From assembly GCA_002163025.1 (NCBI GenBank), contig MABF01000325.1, positions 1-48,773 of the forward strand: a stretch of 48,773 nucleotides of DNA, given 5' to 3'. The DNA is from 'Osedax' symbiont bacterium Rs2_46_30_T18. Its GTDB lineage: Bacteria; Pseudomonadota; Gammaproteobacteria; Pseudomonadales; Balneatricaceae. Positions 16,468 to 24,734 of the stretch are shown piece after piece; the first letter of the stretch is position 1, and the number at the start of each line of letters is the position of its first letter. A program made the translations under genes and the position numbers. The notes beneath the pieces are model-generated. The model was not told the DNA's origin, searched no databases, and saw nothing but the letters and a program-made list of their open reading frames with translations.

Positions 16468-17367
16468 TTATAAGTTTTCGTCTATTTCAACTCGGTTACT
16501 ACCGCTGGCCTTGGCAACCTGCAAATTCTCTTCGGCCCGGCGCAGCATTGTCTCGTGAGTCTCTTCAGCATCCCCTAAGGTCACCCCACCAATACTGACT
16601 GTAAATTTCAAATCACCTTGCGGAAAGGGGATTTCCAATTCTTCGACCATTACCCTAATACGCTCGGCAGCTAAGCCGGACTGTTCAATATTAGTTTCCG
16701 GTAAAAACATAACGAATTTATCATCGCCATATCTGGCCAAAAAGTCCGCTGTCCTTTTAAATCCATGCAAATTAGCCACTAGTTGCTGCAGGATCAGATC
16801 CCCAGCGTCCCAGCCAAAACTTTCATTAAAGGCATGGAAATTATCTATATCGACTAGCAGGAAAGAGCAGAGCCAATCGTAGCGTTGCGCCTGAGCCACT
16901 GACTGACTAAGCACTGTCATTAAGGCACGGCGATTATAGGCACCTGTCAGAGGGTCGCGTTGAGCCTGATTGATAATCTTGCGCTCTAACTTCACTTCCT
17001 CACTTCTATCGGCAATAACAAACAGCAATTCATTGTCAGCCGTTCTCTGACAGCGAGTTTGCCAAATGTGCGGCTCCTTCATCCCGAGCTCTACCCAATC
17101 CGGTGATTCTTTTAGTTTCATCGAATATTGTGCCAACACGGAGTCAGAGCTGTCTATTGCGGCGTTTATCTGCGTATTTACTTGAGTCATCATTTCAGAG
17201 GGGAACAACAACGGAAACGAAAGCCCTACCAAACTTTCAAGTTGCAGCCAATTTTCAACACCGGCACTGGCTCTTAGCACTTCGCCCTGATTGTTTAATA
17301 AGAGCACAATTTCTTCAACATTCGCCGCTAAAAGGTCAAATCGATCTTGTATAATTTCTTCGGCCAT
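16468..17367 (-). CDS. PAS-like sensor with degenerate GGDEF domain
   Basis: This cytoplasmic protein of 299 residues has an N-terminal PAS-like region (about 10-125) and a GGDEF domain (about 137-299). The domain has its usual framework: RDPLTGAYNRRALM, the metal-binding DIDNFHAFN, and SIGGVTLGD. The signature itself reads GDDKF (214-218) instead of GGDEF, with the catalytic Glu replaced by Lys. The allosteric I-site RxxD is kept as RTAD (205-208), exactly five residues before it. Loss of diguanylate cyclase activity with retained c-di-GMP binding is the natural reading. The ATG at 17367 is preceded by AGGTGA. An in-frame GTG three codons earlier is also possible. Confidence 0.88.
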   Translation of the reverse strand: MAEEIIQDRFDLLAANVEEIVLLLNNQGEVLRASAGVENWLQLESLVGLSFPLLFPSEMMTQVNTQINAAIDSSDSVLAQYSMKLKESPDWVELGMKEPHIWQTRCQRTADNELLFVIADRSEEVKLERKIINQAQRDPLTGAYNRRALMTVLSQSVAQAQRYDWLCSFLLVDIDNFHAFNESFGWDAGDLILQQLVANLHGFKRTADFLARYGDDKFVMFLPETNIEQSGLAAERIRVMVEELEIPFPQGDLKFTVSIGGVTLGDAEETHETMLRRAEENLQVAKASGSNRVEIDENL

Positions 17368-17625
17368 AAACTTCACCTAGACATCGTAAAAAGATAATTT
17401 AATTGTTATAACATCAGTTTAGCACTATATGCGATTGACCTTGTCAGAACAACTAAGAGCACATCTGTTTAAAACATGATTTTTTCAGAACAGTTATATG
17501 AATTAACAAATATACAAAGTATTAACGAGAGTCAACAAAAATGCTATAAGATTCGTCAAAGTTTTAACGAACCTTGGCTATAGTGTGCACTGCAAGAGTC
17601 AGACGTGACGGCGACAGAGCTAATA

Positions 17626-17916
17626 CTACTGCTGGTACCTTCTAATCAAACGAGCTTCGTCTGCGTGGATATCAATATTATAGCTCAACCTCAGTTCGGA
17701 AAAACTAGCCACCCAAAGATCAATTTCGCTCAGTTCAAGCTGCACTTCCCCAAACATCAATACATCGCCACTTCCCTCAACGGTCAGCTGCACACCAGCC
17801 CCCTGAAGGCTAAATTCGTTGTCGCTGACTTTTTCACAACGCCATTGAGCGCAGCAGATACGCTCTACTAACTGCTCAAGTGGCATTGCACTGTACAGCG
17901 TGGCAAATAGCTTCAT
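17626..17916 (-). CDS. hypothetical protein downstream of tcdA
   Basis: This 96-residue protein starts MKLFATLYSAMPLEQLVERICCAQW. A clear GGAG lies 5 bases before the ATG, and the gene begins 15 bases after the tcdA stop, so it is probably translated from the same transcript. It contains two adjacent cysteines (ICCAQW) and another (RCEKV). The middle, GAGVQLTVEGSGDVLMFGEV, looks like beta-strands. I recognise no family. A plus-strand frame over the same bases has no ribosome site and is rejected. Confidence 0.7.
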   Translation of the reverse strand: MKLFATLYSAMPLEQLVERICCAQWRCEKVSDNEFSLQGAGVQLTVEGSGDVLMFGEVQLELSEIDLWVASFSELRLSYNIDIHADEARLIRRYQQ

Positions 17917-17931
17917 TTTATCTCCAAGTGA

Positions 17932-18714
17932 TCAGGACGCATTGGCCCGGTGCATTAATTTAGTTAACACTTTAGCGGCCGCCACCATAGCAAAAGTGGT
18001 AGTGACGACAGTAGCGGCACCAAAACCTGTGTTGCAGTCCAAACCACCTTCAGCGCTACTGGTTTTTGCAGTATCAACAGTACCGTCTCCCTGAGGGTAC
18101 TTCAACTGCTCGGTAGAATAGACACAGTCAACACTAAAACGCTTACCTGATCGGCTAAAACCGTAATCCCTGCGCAACTTAGAACGCACTTTCGCAGCGA
18201 GAGGATCATTTCTGGTACGCGACAAATCCGCCACTGCAACACAAGTGGGGTCCCACTGGCCACCCGCCCCACCAATACTGATAATGTTAATTTTACTGCG
18301 TTTACAGCTGGCGATGACTGCTGCTTTATCACCGACACTGTCGATTGCATCCACCACATAATCCAAGTGGGGCATCAGTATCTCACGCACATTATCGCTA
18401 TTGATAAACAATTGCTCTTCATGCACTAAACATAGTGGGTTAATGTCTCTTAAGCGATCGGCCATGGCCGTTGTTTTACTTTGACCTATAGTACTCTCAA
18501 GTGCGTGGATTTGGCGGTTGGTATTGGTCACACAGATATCGTCCAAATCAACCAGCGTGATCTCGCCAATACCAGAGCGTACTAAGGCCTCCGCCACCCA
18601 GGACCCCACTCCACCTATACCTAATACGCAGACATGAGATTGGCTAAATTGCGCCAGCGCATCTTCCCCATAGATCCTTTTTGTTCCAGCAAAACGCTCA
18701 TCATAGTTGGACAC
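17932..18714 (-). CDS. tcdA: tRNA threonylcarbamoyladenosine dehydratase TcdA
   Basis: TcdA (CsdL/YgdL) is an E1-like ATPase that cyclises t6A37 in tRNAs to ct6A. The 260 residues start with RFAGTKRIYGEDAL, and the ATP-binding loop VLGIGGVGSWVAEALVRSGIG is at about residues 31-51. It is followed by LVDLDDICVTNTNRQIHA, the AIDSVGDKAAVI block, and VDCVYSTE near residue 196. A hydrophobic C-terminal segment (TVVTTTFAMVAAAKVL) is the usual membrane-contact region. The family is related to ThiF/MoeB, but the RFAGTKRIYG start and overall length favour TcdA. Confidence 0.92.
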   Translation of the reverse strand: MSNYDERFAGTKRIYGEDALAQFSQSHVCVLGIGGVGSWVAEALVRSGIGEITLVDLDDICVTNTNRQIHALESTIGQSKTTAMADRLRDINPLCLVHEEQLFINSDNVREILMPHLDYVVDAIDSVGDKAAVIASCKRSKINIISIGGAGGQWDPTCVAVADLSRTRNDPLAAKVRSKLRRDYGFSRSGKRFSVDCVYSTEQLKYPQGDGTVDTAKTSSAEGGLDCNTGFGAATVVTTTFAMVAAAKVLTKLMHRANAS

Positions 18715-18766
18715 TAATACACCTTTATCTAGACAGACTAACGCCTACAGATTAATTACAATAAGA

Positions 18767-18991
18767 TTAAAATTCGTCATCGGTAAACTCAGTCACTACT
18801 ATATTTGAACAAACTTTACACTTCCCCTCGACATATATTATTCCCGACAGCTCATACTCACAGGGACTATTGAGTCCTAAGTTCTCTTTCTGGCAACTGT
18901 CACACCAAGTATTTTCAATAAAATCCCGCTGCTCGGCCTGCGAGCGCGCGCTAAAATCTCTTACTTTTTTCTCGTCTACTTTATCTGTCAT
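18767..18991 (-). CDS. small zinc-ribbon-like protein
   Basis: A 74-residue protein is defined by the ATG at 18991, which has AAGGA 5 bases upstream; the frame opens further upstream but without a ribosome site. It begins MTDKVDEKKVRDFSARSQ. Two CxxC knuckles (WCDSCQ and GKCKVC) about 30 residues apart suggest a single zinc ribbon, with an extra cysteine between them. The C-terminus is acidic (TEFTDDEF). Such proteins often bind nucleic acid or a partner, but nothing here shows which. It lies between tcdA and a pseudouridine synthase, all on the minus strand. Confidence 0.7.
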   Translation of the reverse strand: MTDKVDEKKVRDFSARSQAEQRDFIENTWCDSCQKENLGLNSPCEYELSGIIYVEGKCKVCSNIVVTEFTDDEF

Positions 18992-19102
18992 AATATTCCT
19001 TGTTCTATAATCTAGGGTGCTATTGAATAGCACTGGTAAATAGGTCAATTCCCCCTTGGCAGGCCACAAACGGCTCTACATCAAGGCCAGTGACGAACAT
19101 AC

Positions 19103-19807
19103 TTAAGCCTGCGACCATTTGATACTACCAGGGTCGGACCAAGGTTCTAATAAAGCAGTCAACTCGGGGCTCAAAAAAAGCACTCCCTGATCGGGATCGC
19201 TACGAAAGTTATACTCTTTATTGGCGAAATTAAATGCTAGCTGCCAGGCGTGCAAGTAACACCTGTCTGCAACTAATATGTCATCCACAGTTGATTTATC
19301 TGTAGTCGCAGCCCCATAGATAGGGTCGCCAATAATTGCAGAACCTATGCTTTTAAGCGCAACCCGCAACTGATGGGTCTTTCCCGTTTCAGGTTTCAAC
19401 AGAAACAGCCGCCTACCTGCTCCCGCGCTGACACTGATAAAGCGACTAATTGCCGGGTTGTTGACACTCTTTAGCAACTTCCAGCTGGAACGCCTGGACT
19501 TCTGCATATCACCTTTTACAGTTCCCTGCTTTTTTCGCGGTTTCTTATCACTCAGTGCCAGGTAATACTTTGCAATTGCATGCGCTTCAAACAGTGCGCC
19601 GAATTGAGCAGCGACAGCGGAAGATTTGGCAAATATCATCAACCCCGAGGTAACCTTGTCCAATCTATGCACTACATAGAGCTTAACTTGCAATTGTTTG
19701 GACACCAGGGCTGCAAAGCCCACTACCTGATCATCACAGTGGACACTGATTGAAATGGGCTTACAGACGACTATAAAGTCTTTATTTTCAAATAACAGGG
19801 CAAACAT
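19103..19807 (-). CDS. RluA-family pseudouridine synthase
   Basis: This 234-residue enzyme of the RluA/TruC superfamily converts uridine to pseudouridine in RNA. The catalytic motif VVHRLDKVTSGLMIFAKS is at about residues 43-60, with the essential Asp in HRLD. The later blocks YYLALSDKKP, LLKPETGKTHQLRV and AIIGDPIYG are present. There is no S4 domain at the N-terminus. The length and MFALLFENKDFIVVCKP start resemble the subgroup related to TruC, but the target RNA cannot be read from the sequence. Confidence 0.85.
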   Translation of the reverse strand: MFALLFENKDFIVVCKPISISVHCDDQVVGFAALVSKQLQVKLYVVHRLDKVTSGLMIFAKSSAVAAQFGALFEAHAIAKYYLALSDKKPRKKQGTVKGDMQKSRRSSWKLLKSVNNPAISRFISVSAGAGRRLFLLKPETGKTHQLRVALKSIGSAIIGDPIYGAATTDKSTVDDILVADRCYLHAWQLAFNFANKEYNFRSDPDQGVLFLSPELTALLEPWSDPGSIKWSQA

Positions 19808-20130
19808 AAGACACTTTTTTCACTTGAGAGCATTAATAGTTCGCTCTGTTGATAATTTTGAATCCGATGATACAGCTTTCAAAGCGGCATAAAAATAGCG
19901 GATATAGTCCCATCTTAGCCAGTTGAGTTTGGCCTACAGCAATGGCAACAAAAATCACCCAATCTGAGATGTTAAAAACAGGCGCCACAATGCAGCAATA
20001 TTGTTGGCGACGCAACTGAAAAATATAGCACTAACTACTTAGAACAAACGCTGCTGCTATAGAGATTATGCTCATAGACAAATAAATAGCTCTTACTGCT
20101 CTGATTTACAGTAAATTTAAGGACCCGAAC

Positions 20131-20181
20131 ATGGCTACAGGCGAACTAGCGCCAGACAAAAGCCATCGTCGCGTGGATTAA
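20131..20181 (+). CDS. possible mini-ORF of 16 codons
   Basis: AGGA sits 7 bases before an ATG that opens a short reading frame, MATGELAPDKSHRRVD, ended by TAA. The same frame continues after the stop for a few codons to further stops. It could be a translated small peptide, the decayed start of a lost gene, or chance. The ideal ribosome-site spacing is the only positive evidence. Confidence 0.25.
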   Translation: MATGELAPDKSHRRVD

Positions 20182-20675
20182 ACACTCATGCTATTAGCCA
20201 GTATTGATTGACAGCTATTAACGCCTTAGTGCAGCTAATGAAGGCATAGATGTATAGCTCACACCTTGAGTGACAGGCATAACTATATAATCAATTCGGC
20301 TGTACAGCGAAGCTTAAACAACAATAGCAGCGTTTATTGATGCTGTTTGGCATTAATAATCACGGACAGAATTACTTTCCTTTAAACATGCACGAGCAAT
20401 ACACAATCAATGTTATACAATTATAAGCGACCCACTACACTTAAACACTCAACAAGATCAATAATCAACCAACATGACTCTAGTATTATTATTTTCCTAA
20501 ATAATTGAACTATTTAATTAACATTAGATGAATATTTTTTCCCGAGGAGTTATCATCCTTTTTAATTACTAACTTGCCTCATTCTGATATAGAATTAAGT
20601 ACTTAGAAGAGACACAAAATCATCTTTTTGAGTGCAAATACCGACAGTTAACATTTAGTTTTATCTAAAAGAATG

Positions 20676-20716
20676 TTTTCCAAACTTCTCGGGGAGAAAA
20701 GGAGAGTTTTGGAAAA
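20676..20716 (+). promoter_or_regulatory. nested hairpin in the leader of the OmpA-like gene
   Basis: TTTTCCAAA (20676-20684) pairs perfectly with TTTGGAAAA (20708-20716). Inside it TTCTC-GGG-GAGAA (20686-20698) forms a perfect 5-bp stem. The structure ends about 70 bases before the start codon. It may stabilise the mRNA or be a regulatory site. No T-run follows that would mark a terminator. Confidence 0.5.
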
Positions 20717-20787
20717 TTTTGAACAACAAAAATTACACACAGACTAAGCTGCAAAGCAAAAAAACAACAAAGGAATAGGTATTAATA

Positions 20788-21660
20788 ATGAATAACTATC
20801 AAACATTCAAAAAAGTGGCTGGTGTTTTTACCCTTTCACTTGTTATCACAGGCTGTACCACAGCCACCAATAGCAAGCCTGAGCCCTGGGACACAAAGCG
20901 AGTTCTCTGTGTCGCCGCAGGTGGCTTGGCAGGTGTCGCTCTTGATGCTGCAGCCAATAGTAGTAGCGATGGCAGCTCAAAAGCTGTTGGCGCTTTAGTT
21001 GGTACTGGTCTAGGCGCAATATTCTGCGCACCGGGCGTGGTACTGGATGGTGATCAAGACGGTGTTATAGACAAAAATGACGAATGCCCGTATACCCCTC
21101 TTGGTACAGCAGTAGATGCAGTAGGCTGCTCATTGGATGATGACAAAGACGGCGTTGCTAACACTATTGATCAGTGCCCTAACACTCCTATCGGTACAGA
21201 AGTAGACGAAACTGGTTGTGAAATACTCAATGACCAAGACGGTGACGGCGTGTTAGACGAAGCAGATCAGTGCCCTGATACTCCAGCGGGAACAGTGGTT
21301 AACTCTATCGGTTGTGATGCCAGCTTGGCATTTGTTCTTGATGGCGTTTTCTTCGAGTATAAGTCTAGCGATCTAACCGCTGACTCTAAGCTAATATTAA
21401 ACAGAGTTGCCGCTAAGCTAGTAGCAGCAGATGCCAAAGTACTGGTTGCCGGTCACACTGATTCAATTGGTGGCAACGCTTACAACATTGGTCTCTCTGA
21501 TCAGCGAGCTGCCTCCGTTAAGCAGCACTTAATTTCTCAAGGCGTTACTTCAAATAACATTTCATCCCAAGGTTTCGGCGAAGACAATCCTATCGCCAGC
21601 AATGAAACAGATGCAGGACGCGCCCAAAACAGACGCGTTGAGATGCAAATTCAAAACTAG
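20788..21660 (+). CDS. OmpA-family outer-membrane lipoprotein with TSP3-type calcium repeats
   Basis: The 290-residue precursor has a signal peptide with lipobox ITGC, giving acylated Cys23. A glycine-zipper-like stretch follows (about 43-80, GGLAGVALDAA ... GALVGTGLGAIFC). Three thrombospondin type-3-like repeats (about 85-175) each have a D-x-D-x-D-G calcium loop, a CP motif and a closing GC. The C-terminal OmpA peptidoglycan-binding domain (about 178-290) carries VAGHTDSIGGNAYNIGLSDQRAASV and the closing NRRVEMQI. It should tether the outer membrane to peptidoglycan. AAAGGAATAG precedes the start, a structured leader lies upstream, and a strong terminator follows, so it is monocistronic. 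Confidence 0.92.
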   Translation: MNNYQTFKKVAGVFTLSLVITGCTTATNSKPEPWDTKRVLCVAAGGLAGVALDAAANSSSDGSSKAVGALVGTGLGAIFCAPGVVLDGDQDGVIDKNDECPYTPLGTAVDAVGCSLDDDKDGVANTIDQCPNTPIGTEVDETGCEILNDQDGDGVLDEADQCPDTPAGTVVNSIGCDASLAFVLDGVFFEYKSSDLTADSKLILNRVAAKLVAADAKVLVAGHTDSIGGNAYNIGLSDQRAASVKQHLISQGVTSNNISSQGFGEDNPIASNETDAGRAQNRRVEMQIQN

Positions 21661-21676
21661 TAACTCTGAATTACCC

Positions 21677-21702
21677 AAGCCGGCCTAAGTGCCGGCTTTT
21701 TT
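21677..21702 (+). terminator. intrinsic terminator of the OmpA-like gene
   Basis: AAGCCGGC (21677-21684) pairs with GCCGGCTT (21691-21698) over a 6-nt loop, followed by a run of T to 21702. It starts 17 bases after the stop codon. Confidence 0.92.
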
Positions 21703-21841
21703 GTGCCCTCAGCAACATCAAAACAATATACGATTAAGTCTCATTTACTAATTTCCGTCAACCTACTACAAAAATGCTCATTTACGGGACAAATTGGTAG
21801 TTACATCTTAGATCTTCAATTATTAAAGCCGATAGACTTTA

Positions 21842-21876
21842 GGATTGTCGACAATCCATTTGCTATAAGGTAGAAT
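21842..21876 (+). promoter_or_regulatory. candidate acnB promoter overlapped by a 16-bp palindrome
   Basis: TCGACA (21848-21853) and TAGAAT (21871-21876), each one mismatch from consensus and 17 bp apart, form a plausible sigma-70 promoter. The perfect palindrome GGATTGTCGACAATCC (21842-21857) covers the -35 box, where a repressor would block polymerase. The TTGT/ACAA half-sites recall GntR-type operators, but the regulator is not identified here. Confidence 0.6.
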
Positions 21877-21887
21877 ACCACTCCCGT

Positions 21888-21922
21888 TTCAATAGCGAGA
21901 GATAAACTCGAACGCTATTGAA
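21888..21922 (+). promoter_or_regulatory. leader hairpin upstream of acnB
   Basis: TTCAATAGCG (21888-21897) pairs perfectly with CGCTATTGAA (21913-21922) over a 15-nt loop. It lies just after the predicted transcription start, so it would form at the 5' end of the acnB mRNA. No T-run follows. It may protect the transcript or serve as a regulatory site. Confidence 0.55.
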
Positions 21923-21985
21923 TATGTGCCGGAGTTTCCCATATTAAAGCAATTAACCGGCAGATTGACAGATGAGGGCTAAACC

Positions 21986-24583
21986 GTGCTTAAAGCTTAC
22001 CGTAAACATATTGACGAACGCGCCATTCAAGGCGTTCCACCAAAACCATTAGACGCTGACCAAACTGCAGCTCTGGTTGAATTACTAAAAAGCCCACCTT
22101 CTGGCGAAGAAGATTTTATTTTAGACCTGATTAACGAACGTGTACCCGCTGGCGTAGACCAGGCGGCATATGTAAAGGCAGGTTTTTTAGCAGCTATAAC
22201 AACTGGCGACGCAACTTCACCCCTTATCGACAAAGTTTCTGCGGTGAAGATTCTAGGCACAATGCTTGGCGGTTATAATATCCAGCCACTTATTGCCTGC
22301 CTGGACGATGACAGCTTGGCCCCAGCAGCTGTCAAAGCATTATCCCACACATTATTAATGTTTGATGCTTTCCACGATGTTAAAGAAAAGATGGATGCAG
22401 GTAACTTATTTGCCAAAGCGATTATCGAGTCTTGGGCAGCTGGCGAATGGTTTACATCTAAATCAAAACTTGCTGATAGTATTACCTTAACCGTCTTTAA
22501 GGTGACTGGCGAAACCAACACCGATGACTTATCCCCGGCACCCGATGCCTGGTCCCGCCCGGATATTCCGTTACACGCCAATGCCATGCTGAAAATGTCT
22601 CGTGATGGTATAGAGCCTCAAGAGCAAGGCGCCATTGGCCCGCTTGCACAAATTGAAGCCGTTAAAGCTAAAGGGCACCCGGTCGTCTACGTAGGCGATG
22701 TGGTAGGTACAGGCTCTTCTCGCAAATCGGCAACCAACTCAGTGCTGTGGTTCTTTGGTGATGACATTCCCTGTATCCCCAACAAACGTACCGCTGGTTT
22801 TTGTTTTGGTAACAAAATCGCACCAATCTTCTTTAACACAATGGAAGATGCCGGGGCGCTGCCGATCGAAATGGACGTCGATCAGATGCAAATGGGAGAC
22901 GTTATCGTAGTCTACCCATACCAGGGCAAAGTGACCAATGAAGCCGGCGAAACTATCTCCACGTTCTCGCTGAAAACCCAAGTGTTACTGGATGAAGTAC
23001 AAGCCGGTGGACGCATACCGTTGATCATTGGCCGAGGCCTCACTGAGAGAGCCAGAGAGGCACTATCCCTGGCTCAAACAGATATGTTCAGAACTCCGGA
23101 TCAGCCTGTTGCCAGCGCTGACCAGGGCTACACTCTGGCACAGAAGATGGTAGGCAAAGCCTGCAGTGTTGAAGGCATTTTACCAGGGACTTACTGTGAA
23201 CCTAAGATGACCACTGTCGGCTCTCAGGACACTACCGGTCCTATGACTCGCGACGAGCTGAAGGATCTTGCCTGTCTTGGTTTCTCTGCAGATCTGACCA
23301 TGCAGTCTTTCTGTCACACCTCTGCCTACCCTAAGCCTGTTGACGTCAACACTCATCACACACTTCCAGACTTCATTATGAACCGTGGCGGTGTTTCACT
23401 GCGCCCTGGCGATGGTGTAATTCACTCTTGGCTAAACCGCATGTTGCTGCCTGACACTGTAGGTACTGGTGGTGATTCTCACACCAGATTCCCTCTGGGC
23501 ATTTCATTCCCGGCCGGCTCCGGCCTGGTCGCTTTCGCAGCGGCTACCGGCGTTATGCCATTGGATATGCCAGAGTCAATTCTGGTTCGCTTCAAAGGTG
23601 AAATGCAACCTGGTATCACCTTGCGAGATCTGGTACACGCTATCCCTTACTACGGCATTCAAGAGGGGCTATTGACGGTCGCTAAAGCCGGAAAAGTCAA
23701 TGAATTCTCCGGTCGCATCCTGGAAATTGAAGGCCTGGAAGACTTAACCGTTGAGCAAGCTTTTGAGTTAACTGATGCCTCTGCTGAGCGCTCGGCCGCA
23801 GGCTGTACTATCACTTTAAGTGAAAATTCCATCAGCGAATACCTGAGATCAAACATCACCATGCTCAAGTGGATGCTGGATGATAATTATGGCGATGCTC
23901 GCACCATTTCACGCCGTATAGTGGCAATGCAAGAATGGCTGGCAAACCCAAGCATGATGCGTGCTGATGCAAACGCCAAGTACGCCCACGTGCTCGAGAT
24001 CGACATCTCTGAGATCAAAGAGCCGATCCTCTGCGCACCGAACGACCCGGATGATGCCCGACTGCTTTCACAGGTACAAGGCCAGAAGATCGATGAAGTA
24101 TTCATCGGCTCTTGCATGACCAATATTGGTCACTTTCGCGCCGCTGGTAAGTTACTGGAAGCAAATAACAGCCCTCTGCCTACCCGTATGTGGATTGCAC
24201 CACCGACAAAAATGGACGCAGCTCAGCTCTCCGATGAAGGTTACTACAACATCTTCGGCAGCGCTGGAGCACGTATTGAAACACCGGGCTGCTCTCTGTG
24301 CATGGGTAACCAGGCGAGAATTGCTGACAAATCCACGGCGGTCTCAACCTCTACTCGTAACTTCCCGAACCGCTTGGGTACTGGTGCCGATGTATACCTA
24401 GCGTCTGCTGAGCTCGCCTCAGTCGCCGCAATTACAGGTAAGTTACCGACTGTTGCCGAGTATATGGAACACGCCAAGACTTACGACACTATGTCTGATG
24501 AAATATACCGCTACTTGAACTTCGACAAAATGGAAACTTACGTAAAGAAAGCCTCGAATGTAATCCCATTAGTAGAAGCTTAG
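21986..24583 (+). CDS. acnB: bifunctional aconitate hydratase 2 / 2-methylisocitrate dehydratase AcnB
   Basis: AcnB isomerises citrate and isocitrate in the TCA cycle and can dehydrate 2-methylisocitrate. The 865 residues equal the E. coli AcnB length. The domain order is AcnB-type: an N-terminal HEAT-like domain, the swivel domain (TGETNTDDLSPAPDAWSRPD ... GTGSSRKSATNSV), then the Fe-S core domains. Cluster cysteines are seen in FIGSCMTNIGHFRAAGK and GCSLCMGNQ, and the substrate loop in GTGGDSHTRFPLGISFPAGSG. The start is GTG with GAGGG 7 bases upstream. It stands alone between its own promoter region and a strong terminator. In other bacteria the apo-protein binds mRNAs under iron stress. 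Confidence 0.97.
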   Translation: MLKAYRKHIDERAIQGVPPKPLDADQTAALVELLKSPPSGEEDFILDLINERVPAGVDQAAYVKAGFLAAITTGDATSPLIDKVSAVKILGTMLGGYNIQPLIACLDDDSLAPAAVKALSHTLLMFDAFHDVKEKMDAGNLFAKAIIESWAAGEWFTSKSKLADSITLTVFKVTGETNTDDLSPAPDAWSRPDIPLHANAMLKMSRDGIEPQEQGAIGPLAQIEAVKAKGHPVVYVGDVVGTGSSRKSATNSVLWFFGDDIPCIPNKRTAGFCFGNKIAPIFFNTMEDAGALPIEMDVDQMQMGDVIVVYPYQGKVTNEAGETISTFSLKTQVLLDEVQAGGRIPLIIGRGLTERAREALSLAQTDMFRTPDQPVASADQGYTLAQKMVGKACSVEGILPGTYCEPKMTTVGSQDTTGPMTRDELKDLACLGFSADLTMQSFCHTSAYPKPVDVNTHHTLPDFIMNRGGVSLRPGDGVIHSWLNRMLLPDTVGTGGDSHTRFPLGISFPAGSGLVAFAAATGVMPLDMPESILVRFKGEMQPGITLRDLVHAIPYYGIQEGLLTVAKAGKVNEFSGRILEIEGLEDLTVEQAFELTDASAERSAAGCTITLSENSISEYLRSNITMLKWMLDDNYGDARTISRRIVAMQEWLANPSMMRADANAKYAHVLEIDISEIKEPILCAPNDPDDARLLSQVQGQKIDEVFIGSCMTNIGHFRAAGKLLEANNSPLPTRMWIAPPTKMDAAQLSDEGYYNIFGSAGARIETPGCSLCMGNQARIADKSTAVSTSTRNFPNRLGTGADVYLASAELASVAAITGKLPTVAEYMEHAKTYDTMSDEIYRYLNFDKMETYVKKASNVIPLVEA

Positions 24584-24631
24584 TAATAGCTGCGCCCTGC
24601 TCTTTCTGAACAGGGTTAATGCCAGTATAAT

Positions 24632-24668
24632 ATCCCGTTACAGCAACAGCTGTAGCGGGATTTTTTTT
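24632..24668 (+). terminator. intrinsic terminator of acnB
   Basis: ATCCCGTTACAGC pairs with GCTGTAGCGGGAT (13 bp with one G-T pair) across an AACA loop, followed by a run of eight T ending at 24668. It lies about 50 bases after the acnB stop and before rluE. Confidence 0.95.
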
Positions 24669-24734
24669 GCCTGTCCCCTCGCTGCTGTTTCAGCATCAAC
24701 ATTTTACCTTCACTAAGACGCGACTCACTTATTT

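Larger units (their letters stand above)
19808..20787. other. long gene-poor region before the OmpA-like lipoprotein gene
   Basis: About 980 bases hold no convincing full gene. A 60-codon minus-strand frame at 19833-20015 has no ribosome site or family resemblance. The region becomes very AT-rich from about 20380. It contains a 16-codon mini-ORF with a good ribosome site (20131-20181) and a structured leader at 20676-20716. I saw no tRNA, no repeat family member and no clear sigma-70 promoter. Confidence 0.5.

Noticed and set aside
17605-17871. Plus-strand reading frame of 88 codons over the gene after tcdA
   Set aside because: No ribosome site and no family resemblance. The minus-strand gene here has a clear GGAG and operon context.
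19833-20015. Minus-strand frame of 60 codons in the gap upstream of the pseudouridine synthase
   Set aside because: No ribosome site, no recognisable motif, and a cysteine/hydrophobic mix typical of chance frames.
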